Shown here in pieces: positions 51,701 through 64,000 of a stretch of 64,000 nt of DNA. Under the pieces are notes generated by a model. That model had not been told where the DNA came from, ran no database searches, and was given only the letters and a program-made list of their open reading frames with translations. The position numbers and the translations under genes were made by a program. This stretch comes from Anaeromyces robustus. Lineage: Eukaryota; Neocallimastigomycota; Neocallimastigomycetes; Neocallimastigales; Neocallimastigaceae. The stretch lies in NCBI GenBank assembly GCA_002104895.1, contig MCFG01000151.1, positions 10,001 through 74,000 on the forward strand. The letters run 5' to 3'. How positions within the stretch are numbered: position 1 is the stretch's first letter; the number at the start of each line of letters is the position of its first letter.

Positions 51701-54216
51701 TCATAATTTTTTGTGTTACGTTACTTCATTGAAAAATGTTTTTGTATAACATTAATGAAGACCAATAATAAAAAAGGTATATTATTGTATTACATATATC
51801 ATTGTATATAATACATATATTAATAAGTTAAATAAACCATTCAATTTTTATTAATAAATTTATTTTTTATTTATATTCATTTACATTTATCTTATTTAAT
51901 TTATTATATTTATTTAATTTATTATATTTGTTTTGTACTTTTTTGTACTCTTTATACTTATTTATGTATAATTTTTATTATACTATTTGTAATTTTTATT
52001 AATATTGTTTATTATATATTATATTTTATTTTATTTTATTTTATATTAATATATTTTATATTAATATTATTTTTTTTTTTAGATTTCTTTTTATTATATA
52101 CTTGAATATTTTAAATATTTTATTTAGTTAATATGTATAGTATATATTAATATATTATACATATTATATTGTAACATACACCAATATATATAATACAATA
52201 TATAATATAGAATTTATTATATATTTTAGTTTTTCTTATAAATTAAAATTTGTTTTAAAGTTTAAACTTGTTATTTTCAATTACTCTATAAAGACGGTTC
52301 CTATTGGTTCACTGAATAGGAATGAACTTCATTCTAAAATATTTAAGAATGAAATAAATAATATAAAATAAAAATTAAAAAGTTTTATAAATATCACCTT
52401 TTAAATGCTTTTGCAGTATTTTATTTAATTTTGAAAATATTTGAATTAATATTTCATTTAGAATCAAAATCATTTAGAATTTATGATAAAAGAACATGAA
52501 ATGTTAATTCCAAGCATTAATATAAATAATAAATAGTATATATATATATTGCTTTTGAGATTAATAATATAAAAAGTATATTGAATTATTATGTCTTATT
52601 TATTATAATAAAATTGTTCAAAATTATTTTATAAAAAAATATAAATTCTTTTGAAAAAAAAAAAAAAGAACATGAAAACATTAAAATAAATAATTAATTA
52701 TAATAAATATCAAATATCAACTTAATGTAATTAAATACTTGTCATCCTTCTTTTATTTTATTTGTTAATGAAATATGTTATAAATATTGTATTTGAATTT
52801 TTTATCATCTTTGATAAAACTTAACACTAATCAATGATATTTTCAATAAATATTAACTTAATTTTTTAGTTTTTTATTAGTTCGTAACTTTCTTTTTTTT
52901 TATCATTTTCTTTCAATTTAATACATAATAATATTACTCCTATTATTAATATCTTTCCATTAATCCATTAATATAATCATTTTAATAATTAATAATAATT
53001 TATTCAATTATTACATATTACATTTTTTATTATTTATTTATATTTTATTTCTTTTTAATATTAAAATAACTATAAATAGTTGTTAAATGGACAAATAAAG
53101 TATAAAAATTTAATTAATATAAAACTTTAAATAAGCGGAAAATTTAATACAGTGGAAAAATTAATTATTATATAGAATTCTAATATTAATAATATATTAC
53201 AATAAAAAGAATTAATATTAATTAATTATGTATATACACTTTTTACATAATTATTAATTATATATATATATATATATATATAAAATAAGATAAAAAAAAT
53301 AAAAAAAAAAAAAAAAAAAAAAGATAACAAAAAATAATAAATAAACAACAAATAATAATGATAATAATATGAATAATTATTTCTTTTAAATTAATAATAC
53401 TATATTTATAAATTTTAATAATAAATTCTTATTATTATTAATTATTATTAATAATAATTATTATCAATTATTATTAATTTTTATTATTATTAATTATTAT
53501 TATTATTATTAATTATTATTAATAAGTATTATTAATTAACCAAATTCCAATTAATTAATTAAAATAATAATCTTTTTTAAAAAAAAATATTACTATTATT
53601 CTGTTATAATTATTAATTCTTTTATCATATTTATTATTATTCTTTATTACCTGTTTATATAATAATAACAACATTTTAAGAGTTTACAAATTCAAAAATT
53701 TTTTCAATTAAAAATATATAATTATGATTTTATGATATCTTTATAACTGTATAATAATTATTATAAATTATAAATATTTTTTTGAAAAAAATTTAAAATA
53801 AAAACGTTATATATATGTATAGGGCATTATCAATGTATAACATAATTATATTAATAACTTTTAAATAAAAATTTTAAATTATATTATGGAGTATACTTTA
53901 AAATATCTTATATATCATTAAGTAGCTGTATATATATATTATTAGAACAAGAAATCTTGAAATAAAAATCAAAATATCAAAATTCTTTTATATAAAATAA
54001 TTATATAAAAGAATCATTTTAATGTTGTAGAAAAATAATATTAAACTTAGAAAAAAAATTATAAACTATAATAAAAAGATTGAAAATTATTTTTCTAAAA
54101 AAAATGAATTTTTTTTTCTATCATTCACTATTTTATTTTTATTAATTTTTTTTATTTATTATTTATTATTATTAATATTTATTATTATTAATATTTTATT
54201 GTTTTATTATTATTAA

Positions 54217-54265
<49 letters not shown>

Positions 54266-54334
54266 AATAAATATAAATTTTTTTTTTATAATTTTATTAA
54301 TATAATTAAATTTTTAATTAAAAATATAAAATTT
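48773..54334. other. Long AT spacer
   Basis: No gene supported. It holds a TAATA array (49252-49325), numerous poly-T runs and the 140-bp palindrome listed separately. A small mixed-base patch at about 52285-52350 (TTCCTATT..AATAGGAA stem) is unexplained. Confidence 0.65.
50495..50634. repeat. 56-bp perfect inverted repeat
   Basis: Arms 50495-50550 and 50579-50634 are exact complements, beginning TTTGAGTATAAAATTGTG, with a 28-nt A/T loop. Perfect identity over 56 bp in non-coding DNA implies recent origin or gene-conversion-like maintenance. Possibly a foldback element. Confidence 0.92.
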
Positions 54335-54575
54335 TGTTTTTTTATAACATCAGCATCTTTTATCATAGAAAAAAAAAAAAAAAACAGCATTTTCATGAAA
54401 AGCTTGATTCATACCTAAAGATACCAAAAGTTTAGATAATTCTTTTTTATAATTAATTTCGAATTTTGATAAACATATAGTAACTTTTCTATTTTCCATT
54501 TTTACTTTATATTATTTATCCATTTGTTTAAATAATTTTAATGTTTCAACTTTTTCTTTTATTATTATTGTAATT
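54335..54575 (-). pseudogene. Serpin gene relic
   Basis: The minus strand reads VETLKLFKQMDK, a stop, then MENRKVTICLSKFEINYKK and ELSKLLVSLGMNQAFHENA. A run of T then shifts the frame, and SMIKDADVIK follows. This is the serpin core segment before the reactive-centre loop (consensus VxLPKFxI...LxxLGMxxAFxxxAxFSxI). The rest of the gene is not visible on either side. Serpins are a known gut-fungal family, some attached to cellulosomes. Clearly dead: a stop, a frameshift through an expanded poly-T and missing ends. Confidence 0.8.
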
Positions 54576-55120
54576 TATTCTTTTAAATATATTAAAATGA
54601 AATATATTCATGTTTTTTTTTAATAAATAATAAATATTACAATAAATTAATTTGATAACTTTATAACTTATATCTATAAGTTTATATATTGCATTATAAA
54701 ATATTATATAAATATATTTAAAATATAATAAAAAATATACATTCTAAAATCAAAAAATCCAAATTATTAAAAAATCATATAATTTTATTATTTTTTATTA
54801 TTAAATTAAGGAAAATTCTAAAATATATAAGAAATTTTTAAAATTTTAATAATAAAGAATTAAAAAAAAAAAAAATAAACTATATAAATTTTCCATAATA
54901 TTATAGTTTAATATAAGTTTATATTTATAATATATATTTTTTTAAATATATATATTTGGAAAATATAATTTAAAATGTCAATACTTTTTTTCCTTTTTTT
55001 TTTTTTTTTTTATAATATAATATAATATTTAAAGAAGGATATTTAATTATATCATCTAAGATATACCTTTCTAATTTTAGTTAAAATATAATTAAATAAA
55101 AAAAAAAAAAAAATAAAAAA

Positions 55121-55501
55121 ATGGAATCAGGAATTCTTTCATTAGTATTAGATACATTAAAAAATACTATTAACTTTGGTAGATACATAAATGATGAATA
55201 TACAAATCAAAAAATATTTGAACAAAATTTAACATTACTTATTCATTACAATTATTCATACTTTTTTGAATTAATATATTTTGTTTTAAAGATTAGAAAT
55301 GGTAAATATTATATTTATATATATCTATATATATATATGCAGATAAAAAGAATTATTTATATTTTTTATTTAATAAATATTTTTATTTTACTATATAACT
55401 ATATAATTCTTTTAGCTGGTTATTTTAATGATAAAGATGTTAATGAATTCATTAAAGGATATATTGTTCCAAAAATTATAAAAGATTTAATTTTAACTTG
55501 A
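55121..55501 (+). CDS. Small spliced hypothetical protein
   Basis: Two exons, 55121-55301 and 55416-55501, with a 114-nt intron (GTAAATATT..TTTTAG) splitting an Ala codon; 88 residues in all. The unspliced frame is also open, but the intron part codes a poly-Ile/Tyr stretch typical of A/T DNA, so splicing is favoured. The product (start MESGILSLVLDTLKN, end KGYIVPKIIKDLILT) looks helical and soluble, with hydrophobic patches. I do not recognise the family. The ATG follows an A-run leader like other genes here. Confidence 0.65.
   Translation: MESGILSLVLDTLKNTINFGRYINDEYTNQKIFEQNLTLLIHYNYSYFFELIYFVLKIRNGKYYIYIYLYIYMQIKRIIYIFYLINIFILLYNYIILLAGYFNDKDVNEFIKGYIVPKIIKDLILT
55302..55415 (+). other. 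Predicted intron of the 88-residue gene
   Basis: GTAAATATT donor, TTTTAG acceptor preceded by a T-rich stretch. Removing it joins exon sequence of normal amino-acid composition. Confidence 0.65.
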
Positions 55502-56037
55502 TAAATATAAATATATAAAAAAAATGATATAAAAATAAAGAAGATAAAAAATTAATATATATTCTGAATATTATATATATATAATACACTATGTCATACT
55601 ATACTGTATATTTAAATAATTACTACAAAATATATAATAAAATAATAAATTAATAAATTAATAAAATATATCTAAATTTTTTTATAAAATTTCCATTTTC
55701 ATCCATTTCCGTTTTTTTTTTTTTTATTTTTCATAACTAGTTTTAAAAAAAAAAAATTTTTTTTAAAGTTATTTAACATTTTAAACATTTTAACTCTTTT
55801 TTTCAATAATAAATTTAATCTCTTATTTTAAGAAGTAATATAATTATTTTTTTATAATATTTTCTATAAATTTTTTTTTTTTATGTTTTTATTTTTACAT
55901 TAATTTTTAGGCATTTTTCTTTATTCAAAAAAAAAAAATTATTTAATAAATTAAAAATTAAAAAGAATTTCTAGTTTCTTAAAACTTTATTAATGTTAAT
56001 ATTTATTATCTATTAAAACAAAAAAAAATATTAGATA

Positions 56038-56076
<39 letters not shown>

Positions 56077-56118
56077 ACTAATTTTTCAAGTTATTAAATT
56101 TTTTCTTATAAAAAAAAA

Positions 56119-57695
56119 ATGGGAAAAAAAAAAGTTAATAAACCTAATAATAATAATATACCAAATCAAACATTATTCAGTAATTTGAATAAGACACTTT
56201 TTAAAAAAATAAAAGAAATTAATCCAATTCCTAATGATTATACTAAAATAAGTGATGAAGAATTATACAAAAAAATTGATCAATCTTTTAGTTATGAAAA
56301 ATACCTAGGGAATTTTTCTCGTAATAAAAAAATTTTTTTTTATTTATCATTTATTATTTATTATTATTATTATTAATTACTAATAATTTTTAAAATTTTA
56401 TTTAATTATTAAATTAACTAATATTTTAAAAAAAGATCCCGAATACCTTGAGCCTATTGTAAATCTTTTAGATAAAATTCAACGTAAACATTAAAAAAAA
56501 TAATATTTTTGTTTTCTATATTTATTTTTATTATTTTTTTCAAAAATATCACTATACATATTAATAACAATTATTATATATATATTATTTTTTTATTTAT
56601 TTGAATATTATAATAATACATTAAAATAAAAACAAAAATAAAAAAAAAGCTAAAAAATTATTAAATAATAATGATACTAACATTGAAAATGAAGATAATT
56701 ACAGTGAAAAATTGCCAAATCATGAAGATAGTATTGATATGAGAGATGTATCAAATATTATACCTGATAAAAAACCAAGAGATATCTTTAAAAAAGTTGA
56801 ATTTTCAATAACCGATGAAGAATATGAAAATTTATTTGAAAAATTAAATAATATTTATAGAATTAAAAGAGGATATTCAAGTGAAATAAATCAAGATGAA
56901 GATAATAATAATAATAAAATTAATGATATTGAAATGAATAAACAAGATGATACTAATAGGAGAAAACCAAATTATAAAAAGAAAAAGGTAAATAAACATC
57001 AAAATAACCATAAACATAAAAATAAAATATTAATATCCTCAACCTCAACTTCAACCCCAATAACCTCAAAAACAACTACAACCTCTCCAGTAACGGAAAA
57101 TATAAATGATAATGAAAAAAATGAAGTAAAAATCATAGGTAGTAGTAGTCATATTAATAGTACTAACATATCAGATTCTTCTAAAACTAAAAAGCATGAT
57201 ATCAATCAATTAGATAATTCTATAAATAATAATAATAATAATGAAACAAAATATAAAGATAATAATAAAAAACACCAAGAACATGAATATCCTAATTTGA
57301 GAAAGGAATCTAAAAATATGATTAAAAAACAAAAAGTAACAAAAACTAATAATATTAATAAACATCGAAAATTGAAAAATAAAAATAGTATTATTAATAA
57401 TAATAATAATAATAATAAAAGTAAATCAAATATTCATAAATTAAAACATAATAGAATAAATATACCTGAAAAACCAATAATTCATGGAATCAATAAAAAA
57501 CAACAAGAATTTAATAATGGACGTAACGGTTATTATGATAATAGTAATTATTATATTCGTAATGGTGAAGCATTTAATCCTAATTATATTTATAATTATA
57601 ATATTCGTGGAAGTTATAGTGGTAGTCATTTAAATAATATATATAATCGTAGCAGTCATGGTAATTATGGTGACCGATTATCAAAAAATATGTAA
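56119..57695 (+). CDS. Asn/Lys-rich hypothetical protein, three exons
   Basis: Predicted exons are 56119-56320, 56436-56483 and 56650-57695, with in-frame junctions giving 431 residues. Intron 1 (115 nt, GTAATA..AAAG) has a TTAACTAAT branch-point-like site; intron 2 (GTAAAC..AAAAG) is less certain. Residues 1-140 are ordered-looking: a basic start, KISDEELYKKIDQSF, PEYLEPIVNLLDK and FSITDEEYENLFEKL. The remainder is low-complexity: Asn/Lys runs with a Ser/Thr patch, then an Asn/Tyr/Gly tail with RG dipeptides (NGRNGYYDNSNYY). The basic, Asn-rich make-up suggests a nuclear or RNA-associated protein (inference). No family recognised. Confidence 0.6.
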
Positions 57696-58055
57696 TTAAT
57701 TAATATAAAAAAAAATATCATAAATTTAAAAATTTTTAAAACAAAAAAAAAAAAAATAAATTTTTTTATATAACAATTATTATAAATATAAATATATATA
57801 TATTAACTATTGATACAATTATTTTTAATTATATATTTATCTTGTAAATCTATTAAATATTTATTTGTAAAATAATTAAAATAATAAATAATTAAATAAA
57901 AAAAATTAATTATTATTTAAAATATATTAATAAAATTTTAAAAAAATTTGAAATATGAAAAATACCATTTATATAAATTTTGGAAAAGTTACTTTTCATT
58001 TTATTCCATAAATCATAATATAAATAAAATGTTGAGATTTTAATTATATATATAT

Positions 58056-58117
<62 letters not shown>

Positions 58118-58565
58118 CATCTTATTTTTCATTTAAATATTTATATTAATATAATTATTTAAATGAAAATAATTAAAAACTTTTTTTAAAGTATTATTTA
58201 TTTTGATATTTATAATTATTACAAATTTTAAAAATGAATATTAAAAAATATAGTAATAATTAATAATTAAAAGAGAAAAAAAAACATTTATTTTATATAT
58301 AATATTTTTTTATTTTAATTTTTATTTATTTAATATATATCTTTAAATAAATGAAGAAAGGTAAAAAAAAAATTAAAATAATGATTTACATAATTAAATT
58401 GTTATTTAAAATTATAATAATAAAAAATATTATAATTATTCATAATATTTAAAAAAAAAAAAAGATACATAATTCTTAATATTAAGTAATTAAAAAAAGA
58501 TCGATTAATAAAAAAGAAAAGAAAAAAAAAGAAAAATATCTATTATTTATAATGTCATTCTAATT
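57696..58565. other. AT spacer between convergent genes
   Basis: Contains an (ATT)n tract at about 58060-58118. No gene seen. Confidence 0.7.
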
Positions 58566-59265
58566 CTAATTTAACATTTTATCCTTCAGATATCTTCTAC
58601 GAGCATTAATAAACCAATTATTTAACTTTAAGATGTCATTTTTGTATATATAACAAAATTATTATTAAAAAAAAAAAAATAAAAAAGAATTATATATAAT
58701 TAGATTATTGTATAAATATATAATTTACATAAAATAGTAATTATATTACCTGTGTCTATATATTTACATATAAATATATATATAATAAAATAGTAATATT
58801 AAAAATGAAAAAAGTAATGATATATTATATTTAAGAAGATATAGTATATAGTTTTTTTTTTTTTTTTTTTAATATAATAAAGATATAATGAATAATTTAT
58901 ATTAATAAAAATAAAGATTTTTATTATAAAGTATTTTTTTATCAATTTATATTAAAGCATTTTATATATATATTATTGAAAAAAAAAGCCAAAAAAAAAA
59001 GAATTTACCATGGTTAATCCGGTAACTTCACATAATTCACTTTTTTCAGTGTTAGTTGGATAAGGATAAATATTATCGAGTAACCATTCTTTTAAAAAAG
59101 AAGTAACTTTACGTGGATGGTTAGGCCTTTTTTTACCTTGAATGTTTCCACCTTTTCTTTTTAAGATTTTTTGTTTTACCATATTGGTAGTTATTCTTTT
59201 CTACATTATTTATTATTTAAAATTATTATTATAAATAATGATAACATTAATATTATTAATTATAT

Positions 59266-59300
<35 letters not shown>

Positions 59301-60668
59301 TCTATTTTTTTTATTTATTTATTTTTTATTTATTTATATCTTATTTTAAATATTATTTCTAATAAAAAAAAATAACATGAAAATAATTATAAATATATAT
59401 ATATAAATATTATTATATATTTACATTTTTATTTTTTGAGATAACAGAATAATCATTTTTACCAAGTTTTTTATTATTAATTTTTCCATTTTTATTTTTC
59501 TTAATGTGTTTTTTTATCGTCACTGAATTTTTTCCTTTTCTAATTTTATTATTATTATTATTATTATTATTATCATTGTTATTATTATTATTACAATTAT
59601 TATTATTATTACTGTAATAATAGTTATCTTTCTTATTAGATTTATTTAAACTTTTTGATTGTTTCTTTCCTTTTTTCATTGAATTTTCTTCTATTTTATG
59701 GAAAGTTATTTTATTATTATTTTTCCTTAAATTTATTCCAGAAATATTTGTATTATTTTTCTTTTTATAACCATTATTATTATCATTATTATTATTGTTA
59801 CTATTATCATTATCATCATCATTATTATTACTAGAATTGATGATCTCTTTTTCAGTTTCAATATTAAGGTTATTTTCAGTTTTTGGTAATTCAGAATTAT
59901 TATCTAATATAATTCTTTTAGGATTAGATGAAGTTTCAGCAGAAGTAATAGAAGCAGTAGTATTAGGTAATTCTAAATATTTTATAGTAGTATTTGGAAT
60001 ATAAGGAATTGAGATATTTTTTTGAAAAATACAATTAATATTTCTTTTATCGTTTAAAGAAGCAAAATCAAAAAGTTTATTATTCTTAATAAAGGTAAGA
60101 TTTTCCATTGAAGGATTAAATGATAGTAAAGATGAAGAAGAAGAAGAAGAAGATGGTGGTGGTGGTGGTGGTAAAGGAGGAGGAGAAAGATGAGGAGAAA
60201 TGTATGAAGGAAGAGGAGTTGGTAACGTTGATGATGATGATGATGATGATGATGAAGTTGAAGTAAAAACAGAAGAAGTTGAAACTGAAGTAGATTCCGG
60301 AGTAGATATTGGAGTAGATACAGAAATAGTAGAAGTATTAGGAGTGGTTGTTGTAGTTGTAGTTGTTTTTGTTACATTTGGAATTGATGAATTAGAAGAG
60401 GAATCAGAAGAAGAAGAACAAGATGAAGATGAAGAAGTATACAAAGTAGGGATAGGTTCATTTAAATATTGATAGAATAATAAAGGTTCATTTGGAGAAG
60501 ATATATAAGAATTTTTTAAAATAAAAGTAGGAAATCCATTTAAATTACGGGTAGGTAAATGATTAGTCCACTCGTACACATTACCATAATTATAATTATT
60601 TTCACATCCAAAATGAGGGTACTGATGACTGAAAGGAAAATATAATTTTGAATAGTCATGAATTGATG

Positions 60669-60672
<4 letters not shown>
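58566..60672 (-). CDS. TALE/KN-type homeodomain protein
   Basis: Exon 1 60672-59425, exon 2 59200 to about 59009, exon 3 about 58625-58566. Intron 1 (224 nt, GTAAAT..GTAG) joins in phase 0. Exon 1 encodes about 416 residues with a Tyr/Phe-rich start (MPSIHDYSKLYFPF), then Ser, Thr, Pro and Asn runs and a basic C-terminal part. Exon 2 carries homeodomain helices 1-2 (KRPNHPRKVTSFLKEWLLD, then NIYPYPTNTEKSELC). The three-residue extension (PYP) is the TALE hallmark. Exon 3 supplies the recognition helix (NNWFINARRRYL) and stops shortly after. It should be a nuclear DNA-binding regulator. The second intron is problematic: with a canonical AG acceptor, helix 3 lacks two residues expected between LTM and LNNWF. 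Confidence 0.88.
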
Positions 60673-60702
<30 letters not shown>

Positions 60703-61420
60703 TTACTTATATTTATTTTTATTTATTTTTATTATGTTATCTTTTTTATTAATTTTTTTTTAATTTTTGATATAAATTCTAATTTTATTGATAATTATAA
60801 TAAAAAAAATGTAAGATAGAAATAAAAAAGTCAAAAAAACTAAATATATATATAAATATATATTTAAATAAATCAAAAATACATAAAAAAAAAGATATTG
60901 ATTGTTTTTATAATATTAATAATAAATAAATAATTATTTATTTATTAATATTTTATTTTTTAAATGAAATAAAAATAAAAAAAAAGAAATCAAATTATAA
61001 AAAATTGATGGATTAAAAAAGGGAGGTTTTATATTCATATATTTATACTTTTTTTCTTTCTTTTGAAATTAAATAATTATTATAATAATATTTATTAATT
61101 TTTCTACATTTTTTTGTTGCCATTTTTTATTTAAATGAAAAAAAAAAAAAAAAAGAGTTAAAAAAAAAAGAAAAAAAAAAAGATGTTGTATTAAAATGTC
61201 AAAATATAATAAAATATAAAAAAAAATAAAATTTCAATGAATTTAGAAAAAAAGAATTTGTAGTACTAATAATTACTTAAATATATTAAAACTGAATAGA
61301 AAAGTAAAAAAAATATTTTTTTTATTTTTCATAAAATGATATGAAAAGATTAAGTTTAAAAAAGTAAACAAAAATTATGTTATTTTCTTCCAATAAAAGT
61401 AAAAAATAAACAATAAAAAA

Positions 61421-61472
<52 letters not shown>

Positions 61473-62247
61473 TTTTGACATTTTTTTATATATTAAGTCC
61501 TTAAATTAAAAATAAAAAAGTAATAAAATCTAAAAAAGGAAAAAAGGAAAAACTAATTAGTAATCTAATTGTATGTTTTTTTATTTTTTAAAATATTTAA
61601 AATTCTGTAGGTATTAATTTTATATTCCAAAAAAAAATACAAAAAATATATATATAATGTCGAATGTTTTCTCTTTATTATTATAATATATATATAAGAA
61701 AACATAAAAAAAAAATATATGTAATAAATAGTATTAAATATTATTGTTATTTACATATTATAAAACATATATATATATAAAAGATCGTTTTTATAATAAT
61801 ATTTGTAATCATTAAAAAATAGAATTAATTTATCAAGTTTATTTTTTTTATCAATTTATTTAAAATTTTTAAGCTTTTTTTTTTTATTAATCATTATAAA
61901 CGGTTTAATTTATATTTAAATAAAAATTAAAAAAAAAAAATTAAAAATATTAAAAAAAATTTTTTCTATTCATTGTCTTTATTATTTTTTGTATTTTCTT
62001 ATTAGTAATTAATATATTTTCCCTTTTTTTTTACCCTTTTATGTAAATATAAAAATTCTAATTAAAAATAACAAAATGAACCAATAGATAAAAGATATTA
62101 TCAAGAATTAATAAAAAAAAATTACTAATCAAAGCAGCATATGAAAAAAAAATTAGTTTAATAAACTGTCAAAAATATTTTTAAATATATAAATTAAATA
62201 AATATAATACAATAGTTTTAAAAAATTTTTCATATTAATAATACTTC

Positions 62248-62325
62248 TCATTAGCCGCCATAATATTTTAAATTTTTTTTTGTATTAATTAATATTAATT
62301 ATTAACTACTTATGGCGGCTAATGA
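62248..62325. repeat. Perfect 16-bp inverted repeat, GC-richer arms
   Basis: TCATTAGCCGCCATAA at 62248-62263 and its exact complement at 62310-62325, with a 46-nt A/T loop. The GCCGCC core is very unusual in this sequence. It could be a tiny foldback transposon or a protein-binding or terminator-like hairpin. Confidence 0.85.
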
Positions 62326-63565
62326 ATAAAATTATCGTTATCATGTTCATTATTATCATACAAAAATATAATTAAAATTTAAATAAATTTTTAACTTTTT
62401 TATTTTCCTTTTTATTTGTTATTTATTATATCAAAATCTTTTTAATAACATACGTAATTTTAAAAGGTAAACTCTAAATAATCAAAAATGATAAATATGT
62501 ATTATTATTGACTAAAATAATAACATATGATTATTAATATAACTCTTTTTATTATACTTGGTATTTTTTATTAAATATAATATCCAAAAACATATTATAC
62601 GAAAGATAAAATTATAATAATAAAATGAATTATAAGTAAATTTTCTAGAAGAAATTGATAAATAATGAATATCAAATGTACTGATTGTTATCTTTATGTA
62701 AAAGATAAAATCGTTTACAAGTAAAAAAGAAAATAGATAAATAAAAGATATGAATACCAAATATACATATTTATATCATATTATATTTTATTATATAATA
62801 TAAATATGTATATCTAATATTTTATTATACATCTTATTATATTTTGTTATATTATTATATCATATTATAATTTATTATATTTTATTATATTTTATTTTTA
62901 TTACATTTTATGATATTTTGTTATATTTTATTATATTTATTTTTATGTTTTTTGGTAATAGATTTATTAAATGAATTATATATTAACTTGATTATATTAT
63001 TTAACATTTATAATAGTATTTTATATATAAATTTTAACTATTCTATATTATTATTATGCATTTATTACATAATTTAGAAATTTATTTTATTTTTAATTAT
63101 TTACATAAATGTAAAAAGAAAAAAGCTTATTTTTTTTTTCTTTTGAAAATTATTGGTAGATAATTATGAACTATCTTTTATTATTTTTAAAAATAAAATT
63201 TTAAATATATACTTTTTTTTTTTTATCTCTATATATATATATGTAAACCATAACCTTAATAATACTAGGAATACACAATAAAATATCATATTAGAATTTT
63301 CAAAAAAAAAAAAAAAAATAATTAATTATAATATACCATATCTATAAATGTTTTCATTTTTATTGTAAATATGTATAAAAAATATTTTTATATTAAAGAT
63401 AAAAAAAAAAAAATGTTGAGATTATAATTATTCAATAAATAAAAGTTTTATCTTTTTTATTACTATTATTTTTTTTTATATTTTTTTTATTATTTTACAA
63501 TTATAAATTTTATAAATAATAATTATTCAATATTAATAATATATAATAAATAAAATAATACATTA

Positions 63566-63617
63566 ATATAATATAATATAATATAATATAATATAATATA
63601 ATATAATATAATATAAT
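63566..63617. repeat. (ATAAT)n microsatellite
   Basis: About ten nearly perfect pentanucleotide units. Confidence 0.9.
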
Positions 63618-63689
63618 AGATTAGTATTGATATGTTTTTGAATAATTAAAATGAGATTTTGTTTTGTTTGTAGCAGAATTAGAAACAGC

Positions 63690-63870
63690 AGAAAAAGAAG
63701 AGATAAAGAATTCACTACTTAAAATGATTTTTTACAAAATCTTCTTCTAAATTTCGTAATTCTTTTCCATTATCCAATATCCACAAACTAAGTTTTATTA
63801 AATTTACGATTAGTATCACATACTAAACGACATTCATTATATTTAATTTACCATGTTACTTTGTATACCT
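63690..63870 (-). pseudogene. Unidentified gene relic
   Basis: The minus strand reads YKVTW, stop, IKYNECRLVCDTNRKFNKT, stop, then a shifted frame with VCGYWIMEKNYEI. The composition is coding-like but at least three stops or shifts are present. Family unknown. Confidence 0.4.
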
Positions 63871-64000
63871 ATAACTAAATCCTATTTATAGGTACCATAG
63901 ACATACAGATTTAGTCATAACAATTATTAACTAATATATAATCACTAATTGCTATTATTTTTTCTAATACTATCTGTATTAATACAAAAAAAAAAAAAAA

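Larger units (their letters stand above)
60673..64000. other. AT spacer to window end
   Basis: No intact gene. Contains poly-T (about 61432-61467), the inverted repeat at 62248-62325, an ATAAT array (63566-63617) and the gene relic near 63690-63870. Confidence 0.65.

Noticed and set aside
60200-60472. Plus-strand acidic frame
   Set aside because: Antisense of the Ser/Thr/Pro runs in homeobox exon 1.
62512-62760. Minus-strand 82-residue frame
   Set aside because: Phe/Tyr/Ile-rich as expected from random A/T DNA; no motif, no splice partner.

Overview
The window is extremely A+T-rich eukaryotic DNA. Long A/T homopolymers, (ATT)n/(TTTA)n microsatellites and palindromes fill the spacers, and genes stand out as islands of higher complexity. 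Introns are short, A/T-rich and GT..AG. The gene content is typical of an anaerobic gut fungus (Neocallimastigomycota): an ankyrin-repeat protein plus two ankyrin relics, a serpin relic, a secreted Cys-rich protein ending in a phage-tail-lysozyme-like domain, a BspA-type LRR/transglutaminase-like secreted protein and a bacterial-style non-ribosomal peptide synthetase (NRPS). The taxon is inferred from composition and families; no marker gene is present.

Layout. 1-8500: spacer with microsatellites, an ankyrin pseudogene (about 2465-2885) and tandem duplications leading up to the gene at 8502. 8502-9936 (+): UDP-glucose 4-epimerase with one intron. 9937-14085: spacer with hairpins. 14086-16889 (-): five-exon secreted calcineurin-like phosphatase. 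19548-21395 (-): ankyrin protein. 21912-23239: about 1.3-kb element with inverted ends made of a 15-bp unit. 23387-23611: smaller inverted-repeat element. 23990-24290: second ankyrin relic. 26940-28022 (-): transglutaminase-like secreted protein. 33211-41422 (+): two-module NRPS split by a single +1 frameshift. 42590-43285 (-): GC-richer orphan open frame. 44132-46588 (-): Cys-rich repeat/CBM1-like/lysozyme-like secreted protein. 48234-48762: tRNA-derived SINE with poly-A tail and 12-bp flanking duplications. 54335-54575 (-): serpin pseudogene fragment. 55121-55501 and 56119-57695 (+): two spliced genes I do not recognise. 58566-60672 (-): TALE/KN homeobox gene. 60673-64000: spacer with a perfect 16-bp inverted repeat and a gene relic near the end.

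The genes do not form an obvious pathway. Three encode predicted secreted proteins (phosphatase, transglutaminase-like, lysozyme-like), and two of these have lost residues expected to be catalytic in their families. The NRPS stands alone, with no recognisable tailoring or transport gene beside it. The most notable points are the NRPS (headless first condensation domain, odd first adenylation pocket, frameshift), the two apparently catalytically dead secreted domains, the SINE and the inverted-repeat elements.
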